Shown here: piece by piece, positions 1-8,520 of the stretch
Layout of the letters: every line of letters begins with the position of its first letter
Position numbering within the stretch: the stretch's first letter is position 1
Origin: Planococcus sp. A6
GTDB taxonomy: Bacteria > Bacillota > Bacilli > Bacillales_A > Planococcaceae
Length of the DNA: 32,967 bases
Direction of reading: 5' to 3'
Assembly (NCBI RefSeq): GCF_028823615.1
Contig: NZ_JAPEHT010000026.1
Coordinates: 1 to 32,967 of the forward strand
Program-made: the position numbers and the translations under genes
The notes under the pieces: generated by a model
What the model saw: the letters and a program-made list of their open reading frames with translations, nothing else
Told to the model about the DNA's origin: nothing
The model's database searches: none

Positions 1-37
1 TTTCAATAGAAAAATTGATCTGCGTGTTGCACAACCG

Positions 38-1654
38 TTAAGCGAGTTTATACACCCGTGCTTCATACGGTTTTAATTGATGCAAATCGCGTTCTTGGTA
101 ATTGGCGAGCAGCAGTTCTGCGCCTTCGGGTTCCAGCCAAGTGCATATCGTACTTCCTAGGTTCGAAAGGATGAGCACTTGTTCTTCCCCTTGCGTACGG
201 GTATAAGCGTAAACATCCTCGCAATCGGTCTCGGCCAAATCGTAGCTGCCATAAACCAATACGTCCATGTTTTTGCGCAAGAAAATCATTTGTTTATAAA
301 ACGACAACACGGATGCCGGATCTTGCATCTGGCTTTCGACATTGAGCCATTCGAAATTCGGGTTCATCTGCAGCCACGGAGAGCCTGTCGTGAATCCGGC
401 ATTCTCCTCCCCATTCCATTGCATCGGCGTGCGGGAATGGTCGCGGCTTGTCGATTTCAACAAAGTCATGATTGCATCGTGTTCCATGCCTTCCGCCAAG
501 TTATAGAAATACAAATTATGCGTATGGACATCGTCATAATGATGGATTTCCTCGAACGGCGCATTGGTCATGCCGATTTCCTGGCCTTGATAGATGAACG
601 GTGTCCCTTGCATGAAGAAATACATGCAAGCGAGCGCTGTCGCACTTTCGCGCCAGTATTCCCCGTCATTGCCCCAAGTCGAGACGACGCGTGGCTTGTC
701 ATGGTTTTCGATGAACAACGCATTCCAGCCGACGCCGTCGACCGCTTTCTGCCAGCGCGTCAAGACGGTTTTCAAGTCATTGACGTTTATACCTTGTTTG
801 ACACCGCTGTCCCAAAGCGTCAAATCTTCGAATTGGAACACCATATCGAATTTGCCGTCTTCTTCGCTGATCCATTCGTCGATATCTTCCGCGTAGACGC
901 CATTCGCTTCCCCGACCGTCATGATGTCGTATTTCGCAAAGGTCTCATCGCGAAGTTCCGCAAGCAACGGCTGAATGCCGTCAACATTCATCATTTTTTC
1001 CCATGCCGGCACCCATGGCTTGTCCTCTTCGATCGGCAAATCCGTAAAATCTTTTTTGATGTGGCTGATGGCATCGACACGGAACCCATCGATGCCTTTA
1101 TCCAGCCACCAATTGACCATTTTATAGAGCTCTTGACGCACTTCTGGATTTTCCCAGTTTAAATCAGGCTGCTTTTTCGAGAAGATATGCAGATAGTATT
1201 GCCCCGTCTTCTCATCGAGTTCCCATGCCGGGCCGCCAAAAATGCTCTCCCAATTGGTCGGACGGTCACGCCAAACATACCAATCGCGTTTCGGGTTATC
1301 GAGCGACGAGCGCGATTCCAAAAACCATGGATGTTCATCGCTCGTATGGTTGATAACCAGGTCGATGATCAATTTCATGCCGCGCGCGTGTACTTCTTCG
1401 AGCAAACGGTCGAAATCCGCCATCGTTCCAAGTTCATCCATGATCTCCTGGTAATCGCTGATGTCATAGCCATTATCGTCATTCGGCGATTTATACATCG
1501 GGCAGATCCAGATGACATCAATCCCCAGTTCCTTCAAATAATCCAGTTTTTCCGTGACACCGTTGATATCCCCGATGCCGTCTCCATTCGAGTCATTGAA
1601 GCTGCGTGGATAGACCTGATACGCCACTGCTTCTTTCCACCATGTTTTGTTCAT
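38..1654 (-). CDS. GH13 alpha-glucosidase (alpha-1,4 / maltase type)
   Basis: A 538-residue cytoplasmic GH13 enzyme (no signal peptide) that should release glucose from the non-reducing end of short alpha-glucosides. The N-terminus WWKEAVAYQVYPRSF, the calcium-loop-like DSNGDGIGD and the NHTSDEHPWF motif are typical of the oligo-1,6-glucosidase/alpha-glucosidase subfamily. Catalytic residues are visible: nucleophile D194 in GFRVDAI, acid/base E249 in VGEA, and transition-state stabiliser D319 in ENHD. The subsite -1 loop RDHSRTPMQW (404-413) is intact. The residue after the nucleophile is Ala195; in this subfamily Val there goes with alpha-1,6 and smaller residues with alpha-1,4 specificity, so a maltase-like role is inferred. 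The start is supported by GAAAGGAAACG just upstream. It is the last gene of the transporter-regulator operon, 12 nt after the LacI gene. Confidence 0.95.
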   Translation of the reverse strand: MNKTWWKEAVAYQVYPRSFNDSNGDGIGDINGVTEKLDYLKELGIDVIWICPMYKSPNDDNGYDISDYQEIMDELGTMADFDRLLEEVHARGMKLIIDLVINHTSDEHPWFLESRSSLDNPKRDWYVWRDRPTNWESIFGGPAWELDEKTGQYYLHIFSKKQPDLNWENPEVRQELYKMVNWWLDKGIDGFRVDAISHIKKDFTDLPIEEDKPWVPAWEKMMNVDGIQPLLAELRDETFAKYDIMTVGEANGVYAEDIDEWISEEDGKFDMVFQFEDLTLWDSGVKQGINVNDLKTVLTRWQKAVDGVGWNALFIENHDKPRVVSTWGNDGEYWRESATALACMYFFMQGTPFIYQGQEIGMTNAPFEEIHHYDDVHTHNLYFYNLAEGMEHDAIMTLLKSTSRDHSRTPMQWNGEENAGFTTGSPWLQMNPNFEWLNVESQMQDPASVLSFYKQMIFLRKNMDVLVYGSYDLAETDCEDVYAYTRTQGEEQVLILSNLGSTICTWLEPEGAELLLANYQERDLHQLKPYEARVYKLA

Positions 1655-1666
1655 AATCGTTTCCTT

Positions 1667-2686
1667 TCAAAGACTTTGACAAGATCCTCTTTCGATCAAT
1701 GTTGCCGGAACGATGATGTTCCGGGGAGGTGCATTGTCATCGTTTATTTTTTCCAATACCAGATTCGCTGCTTCCATTCCAAGGTCAAAAATCGAAATAT
1801 CCACCGTGCTGAGCGGGGGCTTTAAATGGCTCGACAAGGTATGGTTGTTGAACCCGACGATCGACACATCGGCCGGTACAGCAATATTCAAATCCTCCAA
1901 ATAACTGATCACTTCATAGGCGACCAGGTCATCGTGCGTGACGATGGCTGTAGGCGGATTTTTCTGTTCCATCAAATTGCGGATCGCCTGCTGCTCGTGG
2001 CCTTCCATCTTTTCCTGTGTAACCACATAATCCGAAGCGAACGGAATCCCGGCGTCATCCAGCGCTTGCCGGTAGCCGCTCAAGCGGTCCGCAGACACGA
2101 TGAAATCGGAAGCGCCGCCGACGAAGGAGATATCCCGGTGGCCGAGTGAAATCAAATGGCCCACCACTTCCTTCGCAATGGCGACATTGTCATTATCTAC
2201 ATAAGAGATAGCGTCCGGGCGCGTGTATGGCCGCCCCACCACTGAAAACGGCACGCCATTCGCTAGTAGGTAGTCCAAGATTTTATCATCAATTTTCGAA
2301 TACAGCAAGATAACGCCATCGACGCGCTTGCCTTGTGTCATCGCCACGACTTCTTCGTAGATTTCCTGCTCGGTCGCACTGGTCGATAAATACAGGCCGT
2401 ACTGGCTGTGGTGGGCACTGACAGAAATGCCGCGCAACACTTCTGGGAAGAATGGATTCTGGAAAGCAAGCGTTGTGGAATTCTCCATGATGACGCCAAT
2501 CGCTTTGCTTTTTTGCGCCACTAGGTTGCGCGCCTGGAAGTTCGGGTAATAGCCAAGCTCTTCCATGGCTGTTCGTACTTTACGCTTTGTTTTCGGGGTG
2601 ATCTTCGGATGATCCGCAATAACCCGGGAAACCGTCGCCGGCGAGACTTCCGCCAGTTTCGCGACATCTTTAATTGTGATTGCCAT
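1667..2686 (-). CDS. LacI/GalR-family transcriptional regulator (MalR-like)
   Basis: A 339-residue regulator. The N-terminal LacI helix-turn-helix is clear (TIKDVAKLAEVSPATVSRV, about residues 4-22, with the hinge helix near 45-58), followed by a periplasmic-binding-protein-like effector domain to the end. It sits between the permease genes (13 nt gap) and the alpha-glucosidase gene (12 nt gap), so it is co-transcribed with the pathway it probably controls. The likely target is the LacI-type dyad at 5778-5797 in front of the sugar-binding protein gene, which would make it autoregulatory. The inducer is probably maltose, isomaltose or a related alpha-glucoside; this comes from context, not from residues. 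Confidence 0.93.
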   Translation of the reverse strand: MAITIKDVAKLAEVSPATVSRVIADHPKITPKTKRKVRTAMEELGYYPNFQARNLVAQKSKAIGVIMENSTTLAFQNPFFPEVLRGISVSAHHSQYGLYLSTSATEQEIYEEVVAMTQGKRVDGVILLYSKIDDKILDYLLANGVPFSVVGRPYTRPDAISYVDNDNVAIAKEVVGHLISLGHRDISFVGGASDFIVSADRLSGYRQALDDAGIPFASDYVVTQEKMEGHEQQAIRNLMEQKNPPTAIVTHDDLVAYEVISYLEDLNIAVPADVSIVGFNNHTLSSHLKPPLSTVDISIFDLGMEAANLVLEKINDDNAPPRNIIVPATLIERGSCQSL

Positions 2687-2699
2687 TGCGATTGCCCCC

Positions 2700-3515
2700 T
2701 TATTTTACAGCGCCATCTGAGACACCTTTGATAATCGAGCGCTGCGCAAAGAAATAGAAGATAATGACCGGAATGATCGCCAGCGTAAGTCCCGCTAGCG
2801 CCAAATGCCATTGCTTCGTATATTCACCGAAGAAGAAAAACATCTTCAACGGAATCGTTTCACTGCCGGTCGTATTGATGACCAGTGACGGCAAGAGATA
2901 ATCGTTCCAGATCCAGATGATATTGAGTATGGCGACCGTGACAGTGATTGGCTTGAGGATCGGGAAAATGATATGCCAAAACACTTGCCACCGATTCGCC
3001 CCGTCGATTTTCGCCGCTTCATCGAGCGATTTCGGGACATTATTCAAAGCACCATGATACAGGAAAATCGACAGGCTCGCACCGAAACCGATATACATAA
3101 AAATCAGTCCGCCGCGGTTCAGCATATCAAACTGGCCGAATACCGTGACGAGCGGAATCATCACCGATTGAAACGGGATGAGCATCGCTGAGACGAACAG
3201 GAAAAACAAGAATGTGGATATCTTGCTTTTCGCTCGCGACAACGCATAAGCAGCCATCGCCGAGAACAAGACGATGAGCAAGACACTGACGACGGTGATC
3301 AATAAAGAATTGAACAAAGTTCTGAGAAAGTCGAGTTCCTGAAATGCCACGATGTAATTATCGAAGCTCCACGCTTCCGGAGGGCTCGTCGTGTCGAGGA
3401 AAATTTCCTTTTTTGATTTGAAGGAATTGACGAACATTAAGTAAAAAGGCAATAGCCATAGAATCGCCAGTGCGACGCCGAGCACTTCAACTTTTATATT
3501 CCAGCGGTTGCGCAT
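2700..3515 (-). CDS. Sugar ABC transporter permease, MalG type
   Basis: A 271-residue inner-membrane permease of the carbohydrate uptake-1 ABC family, with about six hydrophobic segments. The cytoplasmic EAA loop that docks the ATPase is present at about 166-189 (DEAAKIDGANRWQVFW followed by IIFPILKP). Its ATG overlaps the stop codon of the MalF-type gene (TAATG), so the two permeases are translationally coupled and should form a heterodimer. No ATP-binding subunit is encoded anywhere in this cluster, which fits the Bacillus habit of sharing the multitask ATPase MsmX. The substrate is inferred to be a maltose- or isomaltose-type oligosaccharide from the two flanking GH13 genes. Confidence 0.95.
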   Translation of the reverse strand: MRNRWNIKVEVLGVALAILWLLPFYLMFVNSFKSKKEIFLDTTSPPEAWSFDNYIVAFQELDFLRTLFNSLLITVVSVLLIVLFSAMAAYALSRAKSKISTFLFFLFVSAMLIPFQSVMIPLVTVFGQFDMLNRGGLIFMYIGFGASLSIFLYHGALNNVPKSLDEAAKIDGANRWQVFWHIIFPILKPITVTVAILNIIWIWNDYLLPSLVINTTGSETIPLKMFFFFGEYTKQWHLALAGLTLAIIPVIIFYFFAQRSIIKGVSDGAVK

Positions 3516-4375
3516 TACATTTCGACCTCCCGGCGTTTATTGATATACACTTGAACGAGTGCAATAATAGCGACGATCAGGAAGAAGATGATCGCTTTTG
3601 CCTGCGCGTAGGCGAACGCATTTTGCACGAACGCTGTCTTGAAAATTTCCATGGCGACCATTTCCGTCGAATTGTACGGGCCGCCCGCTGTCAGCGATAA
3701 GTTCTGGTCATACAGCTTGAATGTATTCGATAAGGTCAAGAACATACTGACTGTGAACGCCGGTGCGACGAGTGGAAAGATGATATAGCGGAAGCGCTGA
3801 ATCGTCGATGCGCCGTCAATTTCAGCCGCTTCGATCAACTCATTCGGCAAGCCTTCCAAATAAGCGATGTAGATGACCATGATATAGCCAGCCATCTGCC
3901 AGCTCATCAAAATGACCAATCCCCAAAATCCCGTCTCCGTCGTTGACAGCCAAGCTTGCAAGCTCTCCATGCCAACCGCTTCGCCAACGCTCGCAAACAC
4001 TTTCAGGAAAATGAACTGCCAGATGAATCCGAGGATCAAACCGCCGATCAAGTTCGGCATGAAGAAAGTCGTGCGCAGCAAACTGCTGGTCTTGATCTTG
4101 GACGTGACGATCAACGCGAGCGACAGCCCGATGAAGTTGATCAAAATAACCGATACGACCGAGAATTTCGTCGTGAACCAAAGCGAATCAAGGAAACGCT
4201 CATCTGTAAACAAGTTTATGTAGTTCTGAAATCCGACAAATTCGCCGGTTTGAATGCCATTCCACGCTGTGAATGAATAGAAAAGCCCGAGCACCATGGG
4301 TACCACCACAACCAAGCCAAGTGCCAACAGCACCGGCGCTAAAAACAACCAATAGGAAAGATCCCGTGTACGCAT
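3515..4375 (-). CDS. Sugar ABC transporter permease, MalF type
   Basis: A 286-residue carbohydrate ABC permease. The start RTRDLSYWLFLAPVLLALGL is typical for short MalF-like subunits lacking the large E. coli periplasmic insert. The EAA loop is at about 182-205 (EAAEIDGASTIQRFRYIIFP). It lies 76 nt downstream of the binding-protein gene, with a small hairpin in the gap, and overlaps the next permease gene by one base. It should pair with that permease to make the transmembrane pore for alpha-glucoside import. Confidence 0.95.
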   Translation of the reverse strand: MRTRDLSYWLFLAPVLLALGLVVVVPMVLGLFYSFTAWNGIQTGEFVGFQNYINLFTDERFLDSLWFTTKFSVVSVILINFIGLSLALIVTSKIKTSSLLRTTFFMPNLIGGLILGFIWQFIFLKVFASVGEAVGMESLQAWLSTTETGFWGLVILMSWQMAGYIMVIYIAYLEGLPNELIEAAEIDGASTIQRFRYIIFPLVAPAFTVSMFLTLSNTFKLYDQNLSLTAGGPYNSTEMVAMEIFKTAFVQNAFAYAQAKAIIFFLIVAIIALVQVYINKRREVEM

Positions 4376-4416
4376 ATTTTCGCCTCTCTTTCTATTTTAG
4401 CCTTGAAACAAAACAA

Positions 4417-4434
4417 AGCAGCACATTGGCTGCT
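4417..4434 (-). terminator. Possible intercistronic attenuating hairpin
   Basis: Between the binding-protein and permease genes there is a 6-bp perfect stem (AGCAGC/GCTGCT, loop 6 nt) followed on the minus strand by TTTGTTTTG. It is too weak for a full terminator. Partial terminators or mRNA-stabilising stems at this place are common in binding-protein-dependent sugar operons, where they let the binding protein be made in excess over the permeases. Confidence 0.4.
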
Positions 4435-4451
4435 CTGGTTTGATAGACAAG

Positions 4452-5756
4452 TTACTCGCCGCGGTCTGCTTCCCACGCCGCTTTTGCTGAATCGACCACT
4501 TCGTCCCAGCTCGCTTCATCGCTCAAGTATTTCTGGATGTTCGCACCCAGTTCATCTTGGCCCCATCCAGTCGGATAGCCCATGAAGACCCAACCGATTG
4601 TTTCGCCTGCTTCTGAAGCATCGTAAATCGCTTTGGACATCGGATCGGTAATTTTAGATGTGTCATACCCTTCATACGCGGGAATGAATTTGAAATCTTC
4701 CAAAACGGCTGTTTTCCCAGCATCGGAAGTGTAGAGCCAATCAAGGAAATCTTTTGATGCCGTTACGACTTCTTCATCTTGGTTCGAGTTGACGCCCCAA
4801 TACATCGGAACGCCGACCGGCAACCCGCTTTCTTCCAAGCCTTCTACTGGAATTGGCATCATGCCGACGCCGGAGTCTGCCAACTCCTGGTCAATGCCGG
4901 CAATCGAACCGTATGCCCAGTTTCCTTGCTGGATGATCGCCACGCGCTCAAGTGAAAACAGTTCTTCTACTTGCTGGGAGTAATCCAGGCTCACGGTTGG
5001 CTGTTTTGAATACTCGTTTTGCAAATCGAGGATTTTCTTGAAGCCTTCGCCGTATTCGAATTCCACTGTGTCTGCATCGTATGCTGTCAAGACGTTATTA
5101 TCGAACTCAGGCGCGAGGAAGGTGTTCGACAAATGAAGCCCCGTTACCCACGTCTCTTTTCCTGGCAATGCAAAGACAGATTCAAGGCCAAGTTCGTCTT
5201 TTTTCGAATCAAGTGTCTTCACCGCTTCTTCCAAGCTTGCATAATCCGTAATGGAAGCCGCATCAATTCCCGCTTCCTCGAACAAGCGTGTATTGTAGAT
5301 GAATCCGTAGCCTTCTTGGTTATACGGCAAACCGAGCACTTCCGATTCGACTGTCACCCCATCTAGCGTGCCTTCAAGCGCTGCACCTGCCGCGCCTGTA
5401 TCGGACAAGTCAGTCAAGTTGTCTTTCCAGTCCGCTACATCTTGTGGCCCGCCGATGTTAAAAATAGCCGGCTCATTGCCTGAAGCGAAGCGGGAACGAA
5501 GCGCAGCGCCGTAATCTTCCCCGCCGCCGACTGTCGTGATTTCGATATTGACGTCAGGATTTTCTTCTTCATATTGTGCGACGACATCTTCGAACTGGTC
5601 TTTGAACTCCACTTTAAACTGGAAGATATCGACTGTTACTTGCTCTCCGCCGCCTTCTGCCGTTGCCCCTCCATCCTCTGAACTGCATGCTGCAAGCGCC
5701 CCAGCTGACAGTAAAACAGATGCCAATAACCCCTTGCTGAACTTTAATTCCTTCAC
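4452..5756 (-). CDS. Extracellular sugar-binding lipoprotein (MalE-type)
   Basis: A 434-residue solute-binding protein of the carbohydrate ABC importer. I place the start at a GTG (5756), because AAAGGGGGA lies 6-7 nt upstream and this gives a normal lipoprotein signal: KELKFSK, a hydrophobic core, then lipobox LAAC with the lipidated Cys at residue 24. Longer in-frame starts up to 5852 would run through the operator and promoter region. The mature part has the features of a cluster-1 sugar-binding protein (IEITTVGGGEDYGAALRSRF; RVAIIQQGNWAYGSI). It is the first gene of the binding protein-MalF-MalG-LacI-GH13 operon, and should capture alpha-glucosides outside the membrane. Confidence 0.93.
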   Translation of the reverse strand: MKELKFSKGLLASVLLSAGALAACSSEDGGATAEGGGEQVTVDIFQFKVEFKDQFEDVVAQYEEENPDVNIEITTVGGGEDYGAALRSRFASGNEPAIFNIGGPQDVADWKDNLTDLSDTGAAGAALEGTLDGVTVESEVLGLPYNQEGYGFIYNTRLFEEAGIDAASITDYASLEEAVKTLDSKKDELGLESVFALPGKETWVTGLHLSNTFLAPEFDNNVLTAYDADTVEFEYGEGFKKILDLQNEYSKQPTVSLDYSQQVEELFSLERVAIIQQGNWAYGSIAGIDQELADSGVGMMPIPVEGLEESGLPVGVPMYWGVNSNQDEEVVTASKDFLDWLYTSDAGKTAVLEDFKFIPAYEGYDTSKITDPMSKAIYDASEAGETIGWVFMGYPTGWGQDELGANIQKYLSDEASWDEVVDSAKAAWEADRGE

Positions 5757-5777
5757 TTGAACTCCCCCTTTGAGTTG

Positions 5778-5797
5778 TTGTGCAAACGATTGCACAA
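5778..5797. promoter_or_regulatory. LacI-family operator (MalR-type dyad)
   Basis: A 20-bp dyad TTGTGCAAACGATTGCACAA with one mismatched pair and the central CG typical of LacI-family sites. It is just upstream of the ribosome binding site of the sugar-binding protein gene and overlaps a plausible -10 on the minus strand (TATATT, complement of 5796-5801), so binding would block initiation. The core TGCAAACGATTGCA also matches 12 of 14 positions of the CcpA cre consensus, so CcpA could share it. The most likely ligand is the LacI-family protein of the same operon. Confidence 0.75.
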
Positions 5798-5811
5798 TAT
5801 AACAGAAAAAA

Positions 5812-5873
5812 ATGGAAATACGTTTGCACAATCTATTTTTAAAATATTTCAATTGTTTTTATGTTGTGCAAGC
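5812..5873. promoter_or_regulatory. Secondary operator half-sites
   Basis: Two further copies of the operator arm occur upstream of the main dyad: GTTTGCACAA at 5822-5831, whose other arm (5812-5821) is degenerate, and TTGTGCAAGC at 5864-5873 with no matching second arm. Centre-to-centre spacing from the main site is about 34 bp for the first. They may allow cooperative binding or looping. Confidence 0.45.
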
Positions 5874-5962
5874 AATCTATCGACAACTGGCGCCCTGCAC
5901 GGCCTTCGCCAGCCTTTTCACTTGGGCATGGCTCAGGCTTCAGGATATTTGGACTCTTATCT

Positions 5963-6835
5963 TTATTTATCCAAAACGAGTAGCGCCGCCCCAAGCATGC
6001 CGGCATCGTTTTCGAATTGTGCCACTTCTACTGGCAATGGATTTAAAAGCACTTCTGCCAATTGACGCTTTAGTTCATCCATCCATGCAGAGGCCGATTC
6101 CGATACACCACCGCCGATAATAAGCATGTCCATATCGAAGATCGCCTGTAAGCTGCTAATGTAGATTGCCAAGTCCTCGGTGAAGTCAACGACCAGCTTT
6201 TGCGCTTGGGCATCCGTTTCAGCCAGTTCGAATAATTCGGGCGGCGTCACCGAAAGCCCCGCTTCTTTGATACGGCGTACAAGGGCCGTGCCCGACAGGT
6301 ATTGCTCTGCACAGCCAAGCCGGCCGCAAGCGCATCGTGAACCGTTCGGATACAAGATCATATGGCCCAGTTCTGCAGCCCCGCCGTGCGGGCCGCCGCT
6401 CAACAGCTTGCCATCCCAGATGATGCCGCCGCCAAGCCCCGTGCCGAGCGTGATGCAGACGACGCGGCCGAGGCCTGTTGCGGCGCCGAATTTCGCTTCA
6501 GCGAGCGCCGCGCAATTGGCATCGTTCTCCACTTCCACGTGTCGCCCTGTCGCTTGTTCCAGCGGTGCTTTTACTTCTGTCCCTGTCCAGCCCGGGAGCA
6601 TATCGCCTGCGAAAACGATGCGCCCTGCTTGCGGGTCGACAAAGCCGTGCGTTCCGATGCCGATTGCGGACACATCAGGATGCTCCTCCAAAAACAACAG
6701 CACGTGACGCTCCAAATGCGGATACAATGGAAACTCCGTTCTCACTTGACGCTCTGCGAGTATCCGCCCCTCTGCATCAATAACCCCCATACGGATTTTC
6801 GTTCCCCCAATGTCTACACCAATCACTTTACTCAT
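5963..6835 (-). CDS. ROK-family glucokinase
   Basis: A 290-residue sugar kinase of the ROK family that should phosphorylate the free glucose released by the GH13 enzymes. The phosphate-binding motif VDIGGTKIRMG is at 7-17, the catalytic END triplet at 103-105 (D105), and the ROK signature has its zinc ligands H158, C168, C170 and C175 (CACGRLGC). An upstream in-frame ATG at 6844 directly abuts the GGAAGG ribosome binding site; the ATG at 6835, nine bases further on, fits better. The stop of the second GH13 gene is 21 nt upstream, so the two are probably co-transcribed. The absence of a DNA-binding domain separates it from ROK repressors. Confidence 0.93.
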   Translation of the reverse strand: MSKVIGVDIGGTKIRMGVIDAEGRILAERQVRTEFPLYPHLERHVLLFLEEHPDVSAIGIGTHGFVDPQAGRIVFAGDMLPGWTGTEVKAPLEQATGRHVEVENDANCAALAEAKFGAATGLGRVVCITLGTGLGGGIIWDGKLLSGGPHGGAAELGHMILYPNGSRCACGRLGCAEQYLSGTALVRRIKEAGLSVTPPELFELAETDAQAQKLVVDFTEDLAIYISSLQAIFDMDMLIIGGGVSESASAWMDELKRQLAEVLLNPLPVEVAQFENDAGMLGAALLVLDK

Positions 6836-6856
6836 TTTCCCCATCCTTCCCTAAAC

Positions 6857-8443
6857 TCATTTATCTATTTTTTGATTGCCCGCATAAAAGCATAGAGCTT
6901 CATATGGTCTGAGCAGCACGACGCCCTGATTTTCCTGCGGAGGGTAATTTCCGATCAGCACCTGGCCCGTTGGCAATGGCAGTTCACGCGGCGTTTCGGA
7001 AAAATTGCAGTAAACCGTCAATTGCTCATCCGCTGCACGGCGTGTATAGGCAAAAATCTCTTTATCTTCACGGTGCAATAGCTTGAAATCGCCTTTGGTG
7101 ATAACTTCAAGTTCTTTTCTGAACGCGATCAATTTTTGGTAATAGCCAAATACCGAATCCGCTTCGTGACGATTTTCCGCATTGATCTCAGGATAATTGG
7201 GATTGACTGAGATCCACGGATTGCCTTTTGTAAAACCGGCGTTTGTTCTGGCGTTGTCACGGCCTTTTACGTGGATTGACTTCATGAGTTCTTCGTGCGG
7301 AATGCCTTGCGCGCGCTTTTCCTTATACATATTCAAGGTCTCGATATCCCGGTACTCATCGATTGATGAAAACGCCACATTGGTCATGCCCAGTTCTTCT
7401 CCTTGGTATATATACGGCGTCCCTTGCAAGAAATGAAGGCAAGTGGCGAGCATTTTCGCCGATTGCTTGCGGTACTGCGCGTCATTCCCGAAACGCGAGA
7501 CGATGCGCGGCTGGTCGTGATTGTTCCAATACAAGCTGTTCCAGCCTTTTTCAAAAAGCTCCACTTGCCATTTCTCCAGGTTTTCTTTCAAATCCGTGAG
7601 GCGCAGCGGCTGGAGCTCCCATTTTCCGCTCGGCCCCTGGTCCAGGTTCATGTGTTCGAAAGTGAAAATCATGTTCAGTTCGCGGCGATTCGGTCCCGTA
7701 TATAATTTCGCGTCTTCCGTCGCGGCGCCGGGCATTTCCCCGACCGTTACGATGTCATAATCGGACAGCACTTTTTCGTTCATCTCCTGCAAAAATTCAT
7801 GGACGCGCGGCCCGTTGAAGAAGTGGGGGGTGCCATCGCCATCGATGCCATCCGGAAAATGCTGGTCTTTGGAAATCATATTGATAACGTCCATGCGGAA
7901 GCCGTCGACGCCTTTATCAAGCCACCAGCGCATCATCTTATACACTTCGTTTCGCAGTTCCTCGTTCTCCCAGTTTAAGTCAGGCTGTTTCTTGGAAAAC
8001 AGGTGCAGATAGTATTGCTCTCTCTCTTCATCGAATTGCCACGCCGACCCGCTGAAAAAAGAGCGCCAATTGTTCGGCTGGTCTTTCCAGATGTAATAGT
8101 CAGGGCGCTGCGTAAACCAATTGTGTTCGTCAGACGTATGATTGACGACCAAATCCATGACAAGGCGCATCCCGCGCTCGTAAACTCCCTCAAGCATCCG
8201 TTCGAAATCATCCATCGTCCCGAACTCCTGCATGATTTTTTGGTAGTCGCGGATGTCGTAGCCATTGTCATCGTTCGGTGAATCGTAGATAGGGGAGAGC
8301 CATAACACATCCACGCCGAGCTCCGCCAGATAATCCAGCTTGCGGATGATCCCTTGGATGTCGCCAATCCCATCGCCATCAGAATCCATAAAACTTCTCG
8401 GATAAATTTGATACACCACTGCTTTTTTCCACCACTCCGTCAT
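6857..8443 (-). CDS. GH13 oligo-1,6-glucosidase-like enzyme (loop-deleted)
   Basis: A 528-residue cytoplasmic GH13 enzyme, a paralogue of the one at 38-1654. Catalytic residues are D185 (GFRMDVI), E236 (VGEM) and D310 (NNHD). Val186 after the nucleophile is the residue associated with alpha-1,6 (isomaltose-type) specificity. Two regions are shorter than in the paralogue: the segment around TQRPDYYIW (111-119), and the usually highly conserved RDNARTPMQW loop, which reads RDNARTNAGF at 395-404. About eight residues (PMQW plus the following acidic stretch) are missing in frame. The arginines of that loop (R395, R399) remain. It lies upstream of the glucokinase gene and probably forms its own transcript with it. 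Confidence 0.93.
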   Translation of the reverse strand: MTEWWKKAVVYQIYPRSFMDSDGDGIGDIQGIIRKLDYLAELGVDVLWLSPIYDSPNDDNGYDIRDYQKIMQEFGTMDDFERMLEGVYERGMRLVMDLVVNHTSDEHNWFTQRPDYYIWKDQPNNWRSFFSGSAWQFDEEREQYYLHLFSKKQPDLNWENEELRNEVYKMMRWWLDKGVDGFRMDVINMISKDQHFPDGIDGDGTPHFFNGPRVHEFLQEMNEKVLSDYDIVTVGEMPGAATEDAKLYTGPNRRELNMIFTFEHMNLDQGPSGKWELQPLRLTDLKENLEKWQVELFEKGWNSLYWNNHDQPRIVSRFGNDAQYRKQSAKMLATCLHFLQGTPYIYQGEELGMTNVAFSSIDEYRDIETLNMYKEKRAQGIPHEELMKSIHVKGRDNARTNAGFTKGNPWISVNPNYPEINAENRHEADSVFGYYQKLIAFRKELEVITKGDFKLLHREDKEIFAYTRRAADEQLTVYCNFSETPRELPLPTGQVLIGNYPPQENQGVVLLRPYEALCFYAGNQKIDK

Positions 8444-8520
8444 AGTCTCGCCTGCTTTCCTGAAGATTCATTCATTTCTTTTTATCATACGGAAAATTGG
8501 AAAAGAAACACAGAACTTTT

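Noticed and set aside
179-1162. 327-codon open frame on the plus strand
   Set aside because: It is antisense to the GH13 gene with intact catalytic motifs, has no ribosome binding site, and its product looks like a reverse-strand shadow.
5757-5852. N-terminal extension of the sugar-binding protein
   Set aside because: It would run through the operator and promoter and bury the lipoprotein signal; the GTG at 5756 has a strong ribosome binding site.
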